Of a stretch of 7,821 nt of DNA, positions 1 through 7,553 are shown in pieces. The stretch covers positions 1 through 7,821 of the forward strand of contig CAMDZX010000090.1 in NCBI GenBank assembly GCA_945910925.1. The letters run 5' to 3'. The DNA is from an uncultured bacterium. GTDB taxonomy: Bacteria > Cyanobacteriota > Vampirovibrionia > Gastranaerophilales > Gastranaerophilaceae. The notes under the pieces are model-generated. The model had not been told where the DNA came from. It saw nothing but the letters and a program-made list of their open reading frames with translations, and ran no database searches. The position numbers were made by a program, and so were the translations under genes. Position 1 is the first letter of the stretch. Each line of letters starts with the position of its first letter.

Positions 1-754
1 CGAATTCTACGGCAACGGGCATGTGATATCCAATCTCACAATAAATTCAAGTTCAAACTATACAGGCTTGTTCGGATGTACAAGTGGCGCAACTATTCAG
101 GATTTGGGTGTTGTTGATGCAGAGATTACATCAACAGCAAATTATACAGGTGGGTTAGTAGGATTTTCCAAGGATTCTACAATCTCAAATTGTTTCGTCA
201 CCGGAATCGTTTCAGGAGCCTCATTTGTTGGCGGTTTAATTGGTTATGTTAGTGGCGGTTCTATTGATCACAGTTATGCAAACGTATCCGTTACTGCAAC
301 AAGTTACGCCGGAGGATTAATAGGCTATATGGGTTCTACAAATTGTATGGTTCTGGACAGTTACGCAATGGGTAATGTTACATCAACAGGTAGTGGTAGT
401 ATTGGCGGATTCTGCGGACAAATGGGTTCAAACAACAATATTCGTAATTGTTATGCAACAGGTAATGTCAGCGGAGGTAACTATGTTGGCGGATTTGCCG
501 GACGGTCATCATCAGATAGTAGTATCAACACCTGTTATTCCAGCGGAACAGTAACAGGCACAGGCAGTGATGTATATGGTTTTATCGGTAAAGATGAAGG
601 AACAACCTTAACAAACTGTGTATACAACTCCGATATAGGGCTCACTTCAGGGGCATCATCAGGCGTCACAGGGCTGACACTATTAGAGATGAAAACCCAA
701 TCCGAGATGGAGGCTCAAGGATTCACAACCGATAACGGTTGGGTATATACAACC
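1..754 (+). repeat. GLUG beta-helix module, copy 1 (5' end outside window)
   Basis: This encodes about seven Gly-rich rungs of 25-35 residues: GLFG, GLVG, GLIG, GLIG, GFCG, GFAG and GFIG. Each is followed by a strand such as ISNCFVTG or INTCYSSG. The module closes with GLTLLEMKTQ and GFTTDNGWVY, a typical end for GLUG regions of surface proteins. The start (the ISTAADLQRL leader seen in copy 2) lies before the window. GLUG motifs occur in bacterial surface proteins and near some IgA proteases; finding them in a FliD frame is unusual. The beta-helix fold is inferred from the rung pattern. Confidence 0.85.
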
Positions 755-3700
755 AATGTTACACCAAACTTCGGCAACTACACAGGTACGCAAACAGGTG
801 TCACAATGTATGTATCGGAATTGACGGGCTTCACATCCGGCGACACATACCATATCTCAACCGCTGCGGACTTACAAAGACTCGCAGAACTCGTCAATGC
901 AGGAAACGACACAACAGGTGTCAGATTCATACTCGACAACGACATTAACCTCTCATCAGTACCAAACTTCACTCCGATAGGAACAAGTTCAAACAAATTC
1001 AAAGGCGAATTCTACGGCAACGGACATACAATTTCCAATTTGACAATAAATTCAAGTTCAAACTATACAGGCTTGTTCGGATATACAGATGGCGCAACTA
1101 TACGCGATTTGGCTATTGTTGATGCAGAGATTACATCGACAGCAAGTGATACAGGTGGGTTAGTAGGATATTCCAAGAATTCTACAATCTCAAATTGTTT
1201 CGTCACCGGAACCGTTTCAGGAAACGGATTTGTTGGCGGTTTAATTGGTTATGTTGATGGCGGTTCTATTGATCACAGTTATGCAAACGTATCCGTTACT
1301 GCAACAGATTACGCCGGAGGATTAATAGGCAATATAGGCCATATGTATTCTGCAGGTTGTATGGTTCTGGAAAGTTACGCAATGGGTAATGTTACATCAA
1401 CAGGTAGGTTTGTTGGCGGATTCTGCGGAGCAATTGATGAAAACGACTGTATTACTCGTTGTTATGCAACAGGTAATGTCAGCGGAGGTGAGTTTGTTGG
1501 CGGATTTGCCGGACGGTCATCATCAGGTAGTAGTATCAACACCTGTTATTCCAGCGGAACAGTAACAGGCACAAGCAGTATTGTATATGGTTTTATCGGT
1601 GGTGGTATGGGTGGTACAGGAACAATAACAAACTGTGTATACAACTCCGATACGGGGCTCACTTCAGGTGCATCCTCAGGCGTAACAGGGCTGACACTAT
1701 TAGAGATGAAAACCCAATCCACTATGGAAGCTCAAGGGTTCACAACCGCTAACGGTTGGGTATATTCAACCGGAAATACCCCCGGACTTTGTGCCGTTAC
1801 AGGTTCAACGACTCAGACATTAACATCCGAAAACGCTGCTGATGTTACTCTGGGACAATTATCAGAAACAGCAGACAGAAATCTTTCTATTACGGTTGCC
1901 GGTACAACGTACTCCAATACATTTACGGATACTTCATCCGTTCAAGATGTCTTGGATTGGATAAACAACAACGTTTCAGGTGTTACCGCTTCTCTGAATC
2001 CGTCAGGCAATTTGACGGTACAGGGTGACGGAGAAATCAGCGCATCAGGCGGAGTTTGGGAATCACTCTATACAAATGCTTCTGCACAAAATACCGCTAA
2101 TTCAACTCAAACCATCAACACACCTTCAAGAACTCTTACATACACAACCCCTGACACAATAATCGACGGAAATACCACCGTCGGAGATTTGATGGATGCA
2201 GAATCAGGAACATTTAATATAACAATCGGTGATTTTTCGGGCAATTACGGTTGTTCTACAACATTATCAACTGTTCTCAATGACATAAACAATTCAGGAA
2301 ACGGGTATACCGCATCAATTGTTGACGGAGTATTTTCCGTCAGCGGTAACGGACAATTCAATATCAGCGGAGAGTTGGGTCTGAAACTCTATGGCGAAAA
2401 CGGGAGTACAACACACAATCCGACTTACACCTCCGATACGCTCTCAAGTACAACCTCCACAGTTGCCGACGGGAACACCACCCTCGCAGAACTCGGAGTT
2501 AATTCGGGGAACTTCAGAATCACCGATAAAAACGGGAATTTAATAACCACAATCAACATCACGGATAGTATGAAAATATCCGAATTGAATAGTAATCCTG
2601 ATATTGATATATCAAGATATGGCACCTTTTCTATCACTGACGGCAAAGTCACAGTAACCCTAAACGGTGCATACAGACTTGAGGACGGTACTTCTAACCT
2701 GATTACAAAACTCAAACTCAATACATACACGGATAATACATCAATTCTTACCAATTCTTCAAGCCTTGCACAAATGGGATTTGGAGCAGGCGGTACGATT
2801 GAAGTAAGTATTGATGGCGTGGCTCAAACTCCAATCAACTTAGATGGGTTGAAGGGTATGTCAGATATTATCAACAGGCTTGGCGCTCTCGGAATTACGG
2901 CATCCGTATCGAACGGGAAATTTACTGCAACATCCGCACATGAATTTACTCTTGGCGGAAATCTCGGAAACTGGCTCATAACAGGCGGTACATACGATAC
3001 TACCGAAGCAGGATACGCAACATCATCACCGCTTTCATATAACGTAAGTTCAAACGTATCAGACGCTACTAAAGTCGGAGATTTAATGGGTAACGGTACA
3101 AGCGGAACTGTCACGGTTTCCATAAACGACGGAGAAGCACAATCCCAAACATTCACCGCAGAACAAGATATGAGTGCTGTTATACAATGGCTGAATGAAA
3201 CTCACGGAATAACCGCCTCTTTTGATGGAAACGGAAACTTTACCGCAACAGGTGATGTAAAATTCCGACTTGGCGGAACTATAATAGATGCATTACAAAC
3301 TAACGGCACAAGTTATAACCATGTCGATACTCTTGAAGGTTATGATTCGGGAGATTTGTCATACACTACTACCGAACCTGCAAGTTTAGCAACAAAACTG
3401 AAAGAATTCGATATTACTTCGGGTACAATTAACATAGTCGATAAAGATAGTAATATTATAGGTACTGTTACCTTAGATGCAAACAATGATTTTAATGCGG
3501 TTAACAGTCAGTTACAAGGGTATGGTATTGTATTATCTTTTGACTCGAATCATAAAATAGTCGCAAATTCATCCAACAATTACAGAATTAGTGATGATAC
3601 ATCCAATTTTGTCGAAAAAACAGGATTAAATACTTGGAACGAAAATGTCGTAGAAGTTTCAGGCTCTACAAAACTTAAGCAAATCGGATTCGGTTCAGGC

Positions 3701-6700
3701 GGTACAATAGACGTAACTATCAACGGTGTGACCGAATCATATTACATCGACAATGGCGAAACTGATTTAAGCAGCATTTGTTCAGGTCTTGAAGCCTTTG
3801 TTTCTGAAAAATTCGTCGGAGTATCTGAGTTTAACGCATCAATAACCAACGGTATATTCACGGCAACTTCCGACCATAGTTTTACGCTTGGCGGGAATTT
3901 GGGCAATTATCTGACATCTAATGGAGTAAACGGATATCAAACAATCAGTGCAGGATACGCAACAAGCTCTCCTTTAACATATACCACAACATCTAAAATG
4001 TCAGGCTCCACTAAAATCGGAGATTTCATGGGTGACGGCGGAAACGGCACGCTGACGGTTTCCATAAATGACGGAGCAGAACAATCACAAACATTCACCG
4101 CAAATCAAGATATGAGTGATGTTATAGCATGGCTTGGAACTCACGGGATAACCGCATCCATCAATTCATCAACAGGCAAAATGACCGCAACAAGTACGGA
4201 TAAATTCAGACTTGGCGGAACAATCGCCGATATTCTCGGCGGAAGTTATAACGACGACTACACCTATGTATCAGACGATTTGTCATGGTCACCGGCGGGT
4301 GATGTTACTATGGACACAACTCTCAAAGATTTGGGTATATCATCAGGAAATATAAACGTCATAGACGGTAGCGGAAATATCGTATCCCCACCAATAACCG
4401 TTGACGAAAACGACACTCTCACACAAGTCGCAGCAAAACTGCCATCTTATATGACTATGTCTTTGGGCTCAGATAAAAAAATAACCGTAACCGCAACGGG
4501 AAATTACAGGCTGGCAGATGATACATCCGATATGGTTTCTAAACTCGGTTTGACTACTTGGAACGAAATCGAAACCAATATTTCAGACACTACAAAACTT
4601 AATCAAATCGGATTCGGTTCAGGCGGTACGATTGATGTAACTATCAACGGTGTAACCGAATCATATTACATCAACAATGGCGAAACTAATTTAAGCAGCA
4701 TTTGTTCAGGTCTTCATGACTTTGTTTCTGAAAAATTCGGAGTATCTGAGTTTAACGCATCAATAACCAACGGTAAATTCACTGCAACATCCGACCATGA
4801 ATTTACTCTTGGCGGAAATCTCGGAAACTATCTTATCAGCGGTTCCGCAAACGGATATGTCACAACGGCGGATGGGTACAAAACCGAATCTCCGTTAATG
4901 ACCGGCACTGATAATTATAGAGCAGAATCAGAAGAACTTGTATACAATACCGCAATGACAACCGAATCAACTCTTGAACAACTCGGACTCTCCTCAGGCG
5001 GAACTTTGAATGTAAACAAGGGCGGAAGTTATACACCTTATAATCTGGGTAAAGAAACAAAAATCCAAGATATAATTGATTTTCTTGCCCAAAACCATAA
5101 AATAACCGCATCAGTTGATTCAAACGGCAAGTTTACGGCAACATCTACCGACGAAACATTTACACTTTCGGGTACTATTGCAGATATTCTGACGCAGGGC
5201 GGAACGTACATAAATACTACAACAGGATATACTTCTGATCCGCTAAGTTATAACTCGAACGGTGCTGTTGATACATCTACAAAACTCACCGATTTAGGTG
5301 TAGCAACTGGTGATATTTATGTTATAGAAAACGATGTAGCAACAGGTAAGGACATCAGTATAACAAATGACACAACTATCGGACAGTTTTTCAATGCTCT
5401 AAGCGTATATGGAATGCAAGGTTCTATTGAAACAAATGCGGCTGGAGAATCTTTTATCAGAATAACCTCTGATACAAATACAAAACTTGTTAACGGAACT
5501 TCTGACCTCGTTACTAAACTCGGACTCAATGAAATCAGACAGGGTGATTTTACGGGAAATGTTATTTACTGGGATGATAATGCGACTTCAGGTCTTGTTA
5601 CCGAAGATATGCTTATTACGTCGTTTGACAAGGGCGGCTTCTCGGCTGTCGGAACTCTGTCATTCCAAACCGGAACAGGTGATGATGCAGTTTCTCATAC
5701 TATAACAATTACTGATAAGGATACCGTCGGGACTTTCTTGCAAAAGCTCAGGAACGAAGGAGTAAATGCAGAACTCGATAACGGAATTATTAAAATCTCC
5801 GCAGGGCTCGATACGATTACTCTCACCGGCGGAACTTCAGGACTCGTAAGCACAATAGGACTTGATGTACAAGATACAGATACTTATGCGCAAAGCTCTG
5901 AGGAATTGAAATATGAAGGTCTTTCTTCTTATTCTGCCGCTAACTATGCCGATGGAGATACTCTCTTGAGTACCGTAAACGTTACTGATGGTATGTTGAG
6001 TATTTATGTCGACGGCATCAGATGTTTTCTTGAGGTTGATTCTAATCAAAAATTCTCCGAGTTGTTCTCGGCAATTTCTGATGAAATCGCACTAAAAACA
6101 GGTTTGACCGCAAAAGTAGGATTCCTTGATAAAAACGGAGATGTCGTACAAAATCCGACAGCAGAAAATAACACAGGTGTTATATCAATTCTTGTGGAAG
6201 GCGACCACAAGGTAGTCGTCGGAGCATCTAACGACAAAACTAATTTCGCAACAATCGCTAACTTGGTTAATAGTAATGAAAACAATGTTACAGGTTCAAG
6301 AGCCTTGTTCAAAGTTAATGCAAGTTCTAAAATCACGGACTCAGGATTATTCAGGGCAGGAGATATAACCGAAGGCTCGTTCAAAATCGGAGATGCAACG
6401 TTCACCATTGATTCCGAAACCACAATAAGCGATTTGGTACAACAAATTAACAGAAGCGAAACTTCTTATGCTACTGCATACTGGGATTCACTCTCAGGTA
6501 CTCTTGTTCTGCAATCAACTGAGACGGGAGAATCTCTCATAAATATAGAAGCTATTGACTCTAACTTTACAAACATAATGGGATTCACACAAACAAAAGA
6601 TGGTGTAAAATCTTTGGTTACTGAAAATCAAAAACTGGGGTCAAATGCTCAAGTCAGAATTAACGGAACTGCTATAACCTGCGATAAAAACGTTATCAAA

Positions 6701-7354
6701 AGTGAAGTATCCAAAATAAAAGGACTCACTATTAACCTCAAAAATGTTTCGGCAGGCGAAACCGTTACTATTACAGTTGAACAAGATAAGGACAGTATAT
6801 ATAACGCAGTATCCGATACCATAGATGCATACAACGCCATGATGGAAGCTCTTAATAAAGAACTTGCAGATAGAGACTCTCTCGGCGGCGAATCTATTCT
6901 GAAACTAATGAGAAACAACCTTAAACGACTTATGACAAGTACTGTAAGCGGTACTTATGTTTACAGAAATATGTCAGCAGTAGGTATTTCAACAGGTGAA
7001 GCAAGAAATGATGTTTCTACGGATGTAACTTCCTTGATTATCGACAAAGATAAGTTTATGGACGCTCTGACAAATGATTCGGATGCGGTCAAAACTCTGC
7101 TCATTGGTTCTCAAGCTAATCCGGGCGTATTTTTACAAGCAAATAGTATCGTAACAAAAGCACTCTCAACAAGCGGATATTTCTCTAATGTGGAAAATAC
7201 TCTCTCTAAAAATATAACAAACCTCGATAAGAAGATTTCTAAAACAACAATGTTTGTAGAAAATTACCGTGCAAGACTCGAAAAACAATTCAAATTGATG
7301 GAATCTACAATATCAGGTCTGCAAAATGCGTATGCAAACTTATTGAACGGATAA
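1..7354 (+). CDS. fliD: Giant FliD-like flagellar cap protein with GLUG and hook-IN repeats (5' partial)
   Basis: FliD forms the cap at the distal end of the flagellar filament, where it guides insertion of exported flagellin. The frame is open at the window edge. Bases 2-22 encode EFYGNGH, matching in frame the same segment of a second copy at 1007-1027, so the GTG at 23 is an internal valine and the true start is upstream. The 2450 visible residues run as two GLUG beta-helix modules (about 1-590), a chain of hook-IN-like domains (about 604-2110), a FliD-core hook-IN domain (about 2112-2180) and a FliD C-terminal domain (about 2213-2450), followed by TAA. The C-terminus has family hallmarks: DTIDAYNAMMEALN, SAVGIST, a DKDKFMDAL segment, DSDAVKTLL and the final helix around YRARLEKQFKLMEST. 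The normal FliD N-terminal domain, carrying the export signal, would lie upstream and is unseen. The sequence is rich in Thr, Ser, Asn and Gly and poor in Cys outside the GLUG part, as expected of a secreted surface protein. The FliD assignment of the C-terminus is strong; a true capping function, versus a FliD-derived surface protein, is less certain. Confidence 0.88.
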   Translation, partial: EFYGNGHVISNLTINSSSNYTGLFGCTSGATIQDLGVVDAEITSTANYTGGLVGFSKDSTISNCFVTGIVSGASFVGGLIGYVSGGSIDHSYANVSVTATSYAGGLIGYMGSTNCMVLDSYAMGNVTSTGSGSIGGFCGQMGSNNNIRNCYATGNVSGGNYVGGFAGRSSSDSSINTCYSSGTVTGTGSDVYGFIGKDEGTTLTNCVYNSDIGLTSGASSGVTGLTLLEMKTQSEMEAQGFTTDNGWVYTTNVTPNFGNYTGTQTGVTMYVSELTGFTSGDTYHISTAADLQRLAELVNAGNDTTGVRFILDNDINLSSVPNFTPIGTSSNKFKGEFYGNGHTISNLTINSSSNYTGLFGYTDGATIRDLAIVDAEITSTASDTGGLVGYSKNSTISNCFVTGTVSGNGFVGGLIGYVDGGSIDHSYANVSVTATDYAGGLIGNIGHMYSAGCMVLESYAMGNVTSTGRFVGGFCGAIDENDCITRCYATGNVSGGEFVGGFAGRSSSGSSINTCYSSGTVTGTSSIVYGFIGGGMGGTGTITNCVYNSDTGLTSGASSGVTGLTLLEMKTQSTMEAQGFTTANGWVYSTGNTPGLCAVTGSTTQTLTSENAADVTLGQLSETADRNLSITVAGTTYSNTFTDTSSVQDVLDWINNNVSGVTASLNPSGNLTVQGDGEISASGGVWESLYTNASAQNTANSTQTINTPSRTLTYTTPDTIIDGNTTVGDLMDAESGTFNITIGDFSGNYGCSTTLSTVLNDINNSGNGYTASIVDGVFSVSGNGQFNISGELGLKLYGENGSTTHNPTYTSDTLSSTTSTVADGNTTLAELGVNSGNFRITDKNGNLITTINITDSMKISELNSNPDIDISRYGTFSITDGKVTVTLNGAYRLEDGTSNLITKLKLNTYTDNTSILTNSSSLAQMGFGAGGTIEVSIDGVAQTPINLDGLKGMSDIINRLGALGITASVSNGKFTATSAHEFTLGGNLGNWLITGGTYDTTEAGYATSSPLSYNVSSNVSDATKVGDLMGNGTSGTVTVSINDGEAQSQTFTAEQDMSAVIQWLNETHGITASFDGNGNFTATGDVKFRLGGTIIDALQTNGTSYNHVDTLEGYDSGDLSYTTTEPASLATKLKEFDITSGTINIVDKDSNIIGTVTLDANNDFNAVNSQLQGYGIVLSFDSNHKIVANSSNNYRISDDTSNFVEKTGLNTWNENVVEVSGSTKLKQIGFGSGGTIDVTINGVTESYYIDNGETDLSSICSGLEAFVSEKFVGVSEFNASITNGIFTATSDHSFTLGGNLGNYLTSNGVNGYQTISAGYATSSPLTYTTTSKMSGSTKIGDFMGDGGNGTLTVSINDGAEQSQTFTANQDMSDVIAWLGTHGITASINSSTGKMTATSTDKFRLGGTIADILGGSYNDDYTYVSDDLSWSPAGDVTMDTTLKDLGISSGNINVIDGSGNIVSPPITVDENDTLTQVAAKLPSYMTMSLGSDKKITVTATGNYRLADDTSDMVSKLGLTTWNEIETNISDTTKLNQIGFGSGGTIDVTINGVTESYYINNGETNLSSICSGLHDFVSEKFGVSEFNASITNGKFTATSDHEFTLGGNLGNYLISGSANGYVTTADGYKTESPLMTGTDNYRAESEELVYNTAMTTESTLEQLGLSSGGTLNVNKGGSYTPYNLGKETKIQDIIDFLAQNHKITASVDSNGKFTATSTDETFTLSGTIADILTQGGTYINTTTGYTSDPLSYNSNGAVDTSTKLTDLGVATGDIYVIENDVATGKDISITNDTTIGQFFNALSVYGMQGSIETNAAGESFIRITSDTNTKLVNGTSDLVTKLGLNEIRQGDFTGNVIYWDDNATSGLVTEDMLITSFDKGGFSAVGTLSFQTGTGDDAVSHTITITDKDTVGTFLQKLRNEGVNAELDNGIIKISAGLDTITLTGGTSGLVSTIGLDVQDTDTYAQSSEELKYEGLSSYSAANYADGDTLLSTVNVTDGMLSIYVDGIRCFLEVDSNQKFSELFSAISDEIALKTGLTAKVGFLDKNGDVVQNPTAENNTGVISILVEGDHKVVVGASNDKTNFATIANLVNSNENNVTGSRALFKVNASSKITDSGLFRAGDITEGSFKIGDATFTIDSETTISDLVQQINRSETSYATAYWDSLSGTLVLQSTETGESLINIEAIDSNFTNIMGFTQTKDGVKSLVTENQKLGSNAQVRINGTAITCDKNVIKSEVSKIKGLTINLKNVSAGETVTITVEQDKDSIYNAVSDTIDAYNAMMEALNKELADRDSLGGESILKLMRNNLKRLMTSTVSGTYVYRNMSAVGISTGEARNDVSTDVTSLIIDKDKFMDALTNDSDAVKTLLIGSQANPGVFLQANSIVTKALSTSGYFSNVENTLSKNITNLDKKISKTTMFVENYRARLEKQFKLMESTISGLQNAYANLLNG
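848..1771 (+). repeat. GLUG beta-helix module, copy 2 (complete)
   Basis: The complete module opens with YHISTAADLQRLAELVNAG, then DINLSS, FTPIGT and FKGEFYGNGHTISNL. This is the familiar leader ahead of GLUG repeats. Seven rungs follow (GLFG, GLVG, GLIG, GLIG, GFCG, GFAG, GFIG), ending in GLTLLEMKTQ and GFTTANGWVY. Bases 1006-1771 align with 1-754. Over the first 216 bases I count about 21 substitutions (about 90% identity). A net gain of 12 bases in copy 2 comes from in-frame differences around the third and seventh rungs. The high identity suggests a fairly recent in-frame duplication or gene conversion. Confidence 0.87.
1811..2434 (+). repeat. Two divergent hook-IN-like domains after the GLUG region
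   Basis: The first domain (1811-2107) has TLGQL, then RNLSITVAGTTYS, VQDVLDWINNN, VTASLNPSGNLTVQG. The second (2108-2434) has TVGDLMDAESGTFNITIG, LSTVLNDINNSG, YTASIVDGVFSVSG. Both follow the hook-IN pattern known from flagellin and FliD: a Gly-rich strand (G-T-hydrophobic-x-hydrophobic), a helix ending near 'IN', then 'TAS' and a closing strand such as FTATS. They lie outside the regular three-domain cycle that begins at 2435 and look like older or diverged members of the chain. Confidence 0.7.
2435..3349 (+). repeat. Hook-IN supermodule 1 (alpha-beta-gamma)
   Basis: Three successive hook-IN-like domains. Alpha (2435-2746) contains TLAELGVNSGNFRITDKNGN and closes with YRLEDGTSNLITKLKLNTY. 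Beta (2747-3025) contains LAQMGFGAGGTIEVSIDGV, then ITASVSNGKFTATS and LGGNLGNWL. Gamma (3026-3349) contains KVGDLMGNGTSGTVTVSIND, VIQWLNETHGITAS and LGGTIIDAL. A short linker such as GYATSSPLSY joins beta to gamma. The repeating order of three distinct domain types defines the unit, whose period to the next copy is 915 bases (305 residues). Confidence 0.8.
3350..4273 (+). repeat. Hook-IN supermodule 2 (alpha-beta-gamma)
   Basis: This repeats the preceding unit in the same order. Alpha (3350-3661) has SGTINIVDKDSN and YRISDDTSNFVEKTGLNTW. Beta (3662-3967) has QIGFGSGGTIDVTINGVTES and LGGNLGNYL. Gamma (3968-4273) has KIGDFMGDGGNGTLTVSIND, VIAWLGTHGITAS and LGGTIADIL. The beta domain carries one extra residue (KFVGVSEF against KFGVSEF in the next copy), caused by a three-base insertion at about 3814-3818. 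The period to the next copy is 924 bases. Confidence 0.8.
4274..5239 (+). repeat. Hook-IN supermodule 3 (alpha-beta-gamma, with extended linker)
   Basis: Alpha (4274-4585) has TLKDLGISSGNINVIDGSGN and YRLADDTSDMVSKLGLTTW. Beta (4586-4936) is nearly identical in DNA to the beta domain of supermodule 2 over 4590-4775. Gamma (4937-5239) is more diverged, with TLEQLGLSSGGTLNVNKG, DIIDFLAQNHKITAS and LSGTIADIL. The beta-gamma linker is longer than in the other units (GYKTESPLMTGTDNYRAESE), which accounts for most of the longer 966-base period. Confidence 0.78.
5240..5923 (+). repeat. Hook-IN partial supermodule 4 (alpha-beta, diverged)
   Basis: An alpha-like domain (5240-5593) has KLTDLGVATGDIYVIEND and LVNGTSDLVTKLGLNEI. 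A diverged second domain (5594-5923) has AVGTLSFQTGTGDD, TVGTFLQKLRNEGVNAEL and LTGGTSGLVSTIGLDV. The 'GTS-x-L-V-x-x-x-GL' ending resembles the stretch that follows hook-IN motifs in ordinary FliD proteins, so this part grades into the ancestral FliD sequence. No clear gamma domain follows. Confidence 0.68.
6335..7351 (+). other. fliD: FliD core and C-terminal domain region
   Basis: A hook-IN domain opens the region (about 6335-6545), with GSFKIGDATFTIDSETTISD, LVQQINRS and GTLVLQSTETGE. The FliD C-terminal domain follows from about 6638 with GSNAQVRINGTAIT, then IKGLTINLKNVSAGETVTIT, DTIDAYNAMMEALNKEL, ILKLMRNNLKRLMTSTVSG and SAVGISTG. After these come DKDKFMDALTNDSDAVKTLL, a GVFLQANSIV segment and a long amphipathic helical tail (SNVENTLSK to YANLLNG). 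In FliD structures the C-terminal helices pack with the N-terminal ones to form the part that contacts the filament end. All landmarks appear in the usual order with no frameshift, so this end looks functional. Confidence 0.92.
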
Positions 7355-7389
7355 CATGATTGAAGTTTTGCCCCATTTAGGCACTACTG

Positions 7390-7438
7390 CTATATTGTCA
7401 TTCCGAACTTGTTTCCACTACTGTCCCGAATAATTTTA
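7390..7438. repeat. 49-base direct repeat, copy 1
   Basis: The first 30 bases are identical to copy 2, including ttgtcattccgaacttg, and the whole 49 bases differ at four positions (7420, 7427, 7428, 7429). The copies are 164 bases apart. The segment 'tgtcattccgaactt' looks like short intergenic repeats scattered in some AT-rich bacterial genomes; that comparison is from memory. Confidence 0.85.
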
Positions 7439-7453
7439 CAAAAAGAGTTATAG

Positions 7454-7471
7454 GTCGGGTTTTAACCCGAC
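7454..7471. repeat. GC-rich palindrome (8-bp arms)
   Basis: The sequence gtcgggttttaacccgac has 8-base arms (7454-7461 and 7464-7471) around a two-base centre; as RNA it would fold with about seven pairs and a four-base loop. It is followed by gaaagtagtt rather than a T run, so it is not a standard terminator on the + strand. Its position 100 bases after the fliD stop would allow a role in transcript 3' end protection, which is inference. Confidence 0.7.
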
Positions 7472-7484
7472 GAAAGTAGTTGTG

Positions 7485-7540
7485 GGTGGGAAATGTAATA
7501 AACGTGGTATTTTAAATATAATGTAAAACCCATTCCCACC
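7485..7540. repeat. Inverted repeat with 40-base spacer
   Basis: The arms ggtgggaa (7485-7492) and ttcccacc (7533-7540) are perfect complements; pairing can continue inward (atg/cat) if one base is bulged. The spacer is AT-rich. Function unknown. Confidence 0.5.
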
Positions 7541-7553
7541 GAAATTTATTCAA

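Noticed and set aside
23..25. GTG as the start codon of the large gene
   Set aside because: The frame continues upstream to the window edge with residues (EFYGNGH) matching the equivalent place in the second module, so this codon is an internal valine.
1..1771. IgA protease or other peptidase suggested by GLUG repeats
   Set aside because: No zinc-protease HExxH motif or other catalytic signature is visible, and the protein ends in a FliD domain.
1..1771. Diversity-generating retroelement target
   Set aside because: Differences between the module copies involve all bases rather than mainly template adenines, and no reverse transcriptase is in the window.
2824..3156. Long open frames on the - strand opposite the repeats (also at 2425-2754 and 6046-6423)
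   Set aside because: They lie fully inside the well-supported + strand gene, recur because the repeats share composition, and show no recognisable protein motifs.
7369..7383. Small hairpin tgcc/ggca right after the stop as a terminator
   Set aside because: Only four pairs and no T run follows.
7356..7433. A 25-codon reading frame starting just after the fliD stop
   Set aside because: It has no ribosome binding site that is not inside the fliD end, and about half of it is the 49-base repeat, so it is most likely chance.
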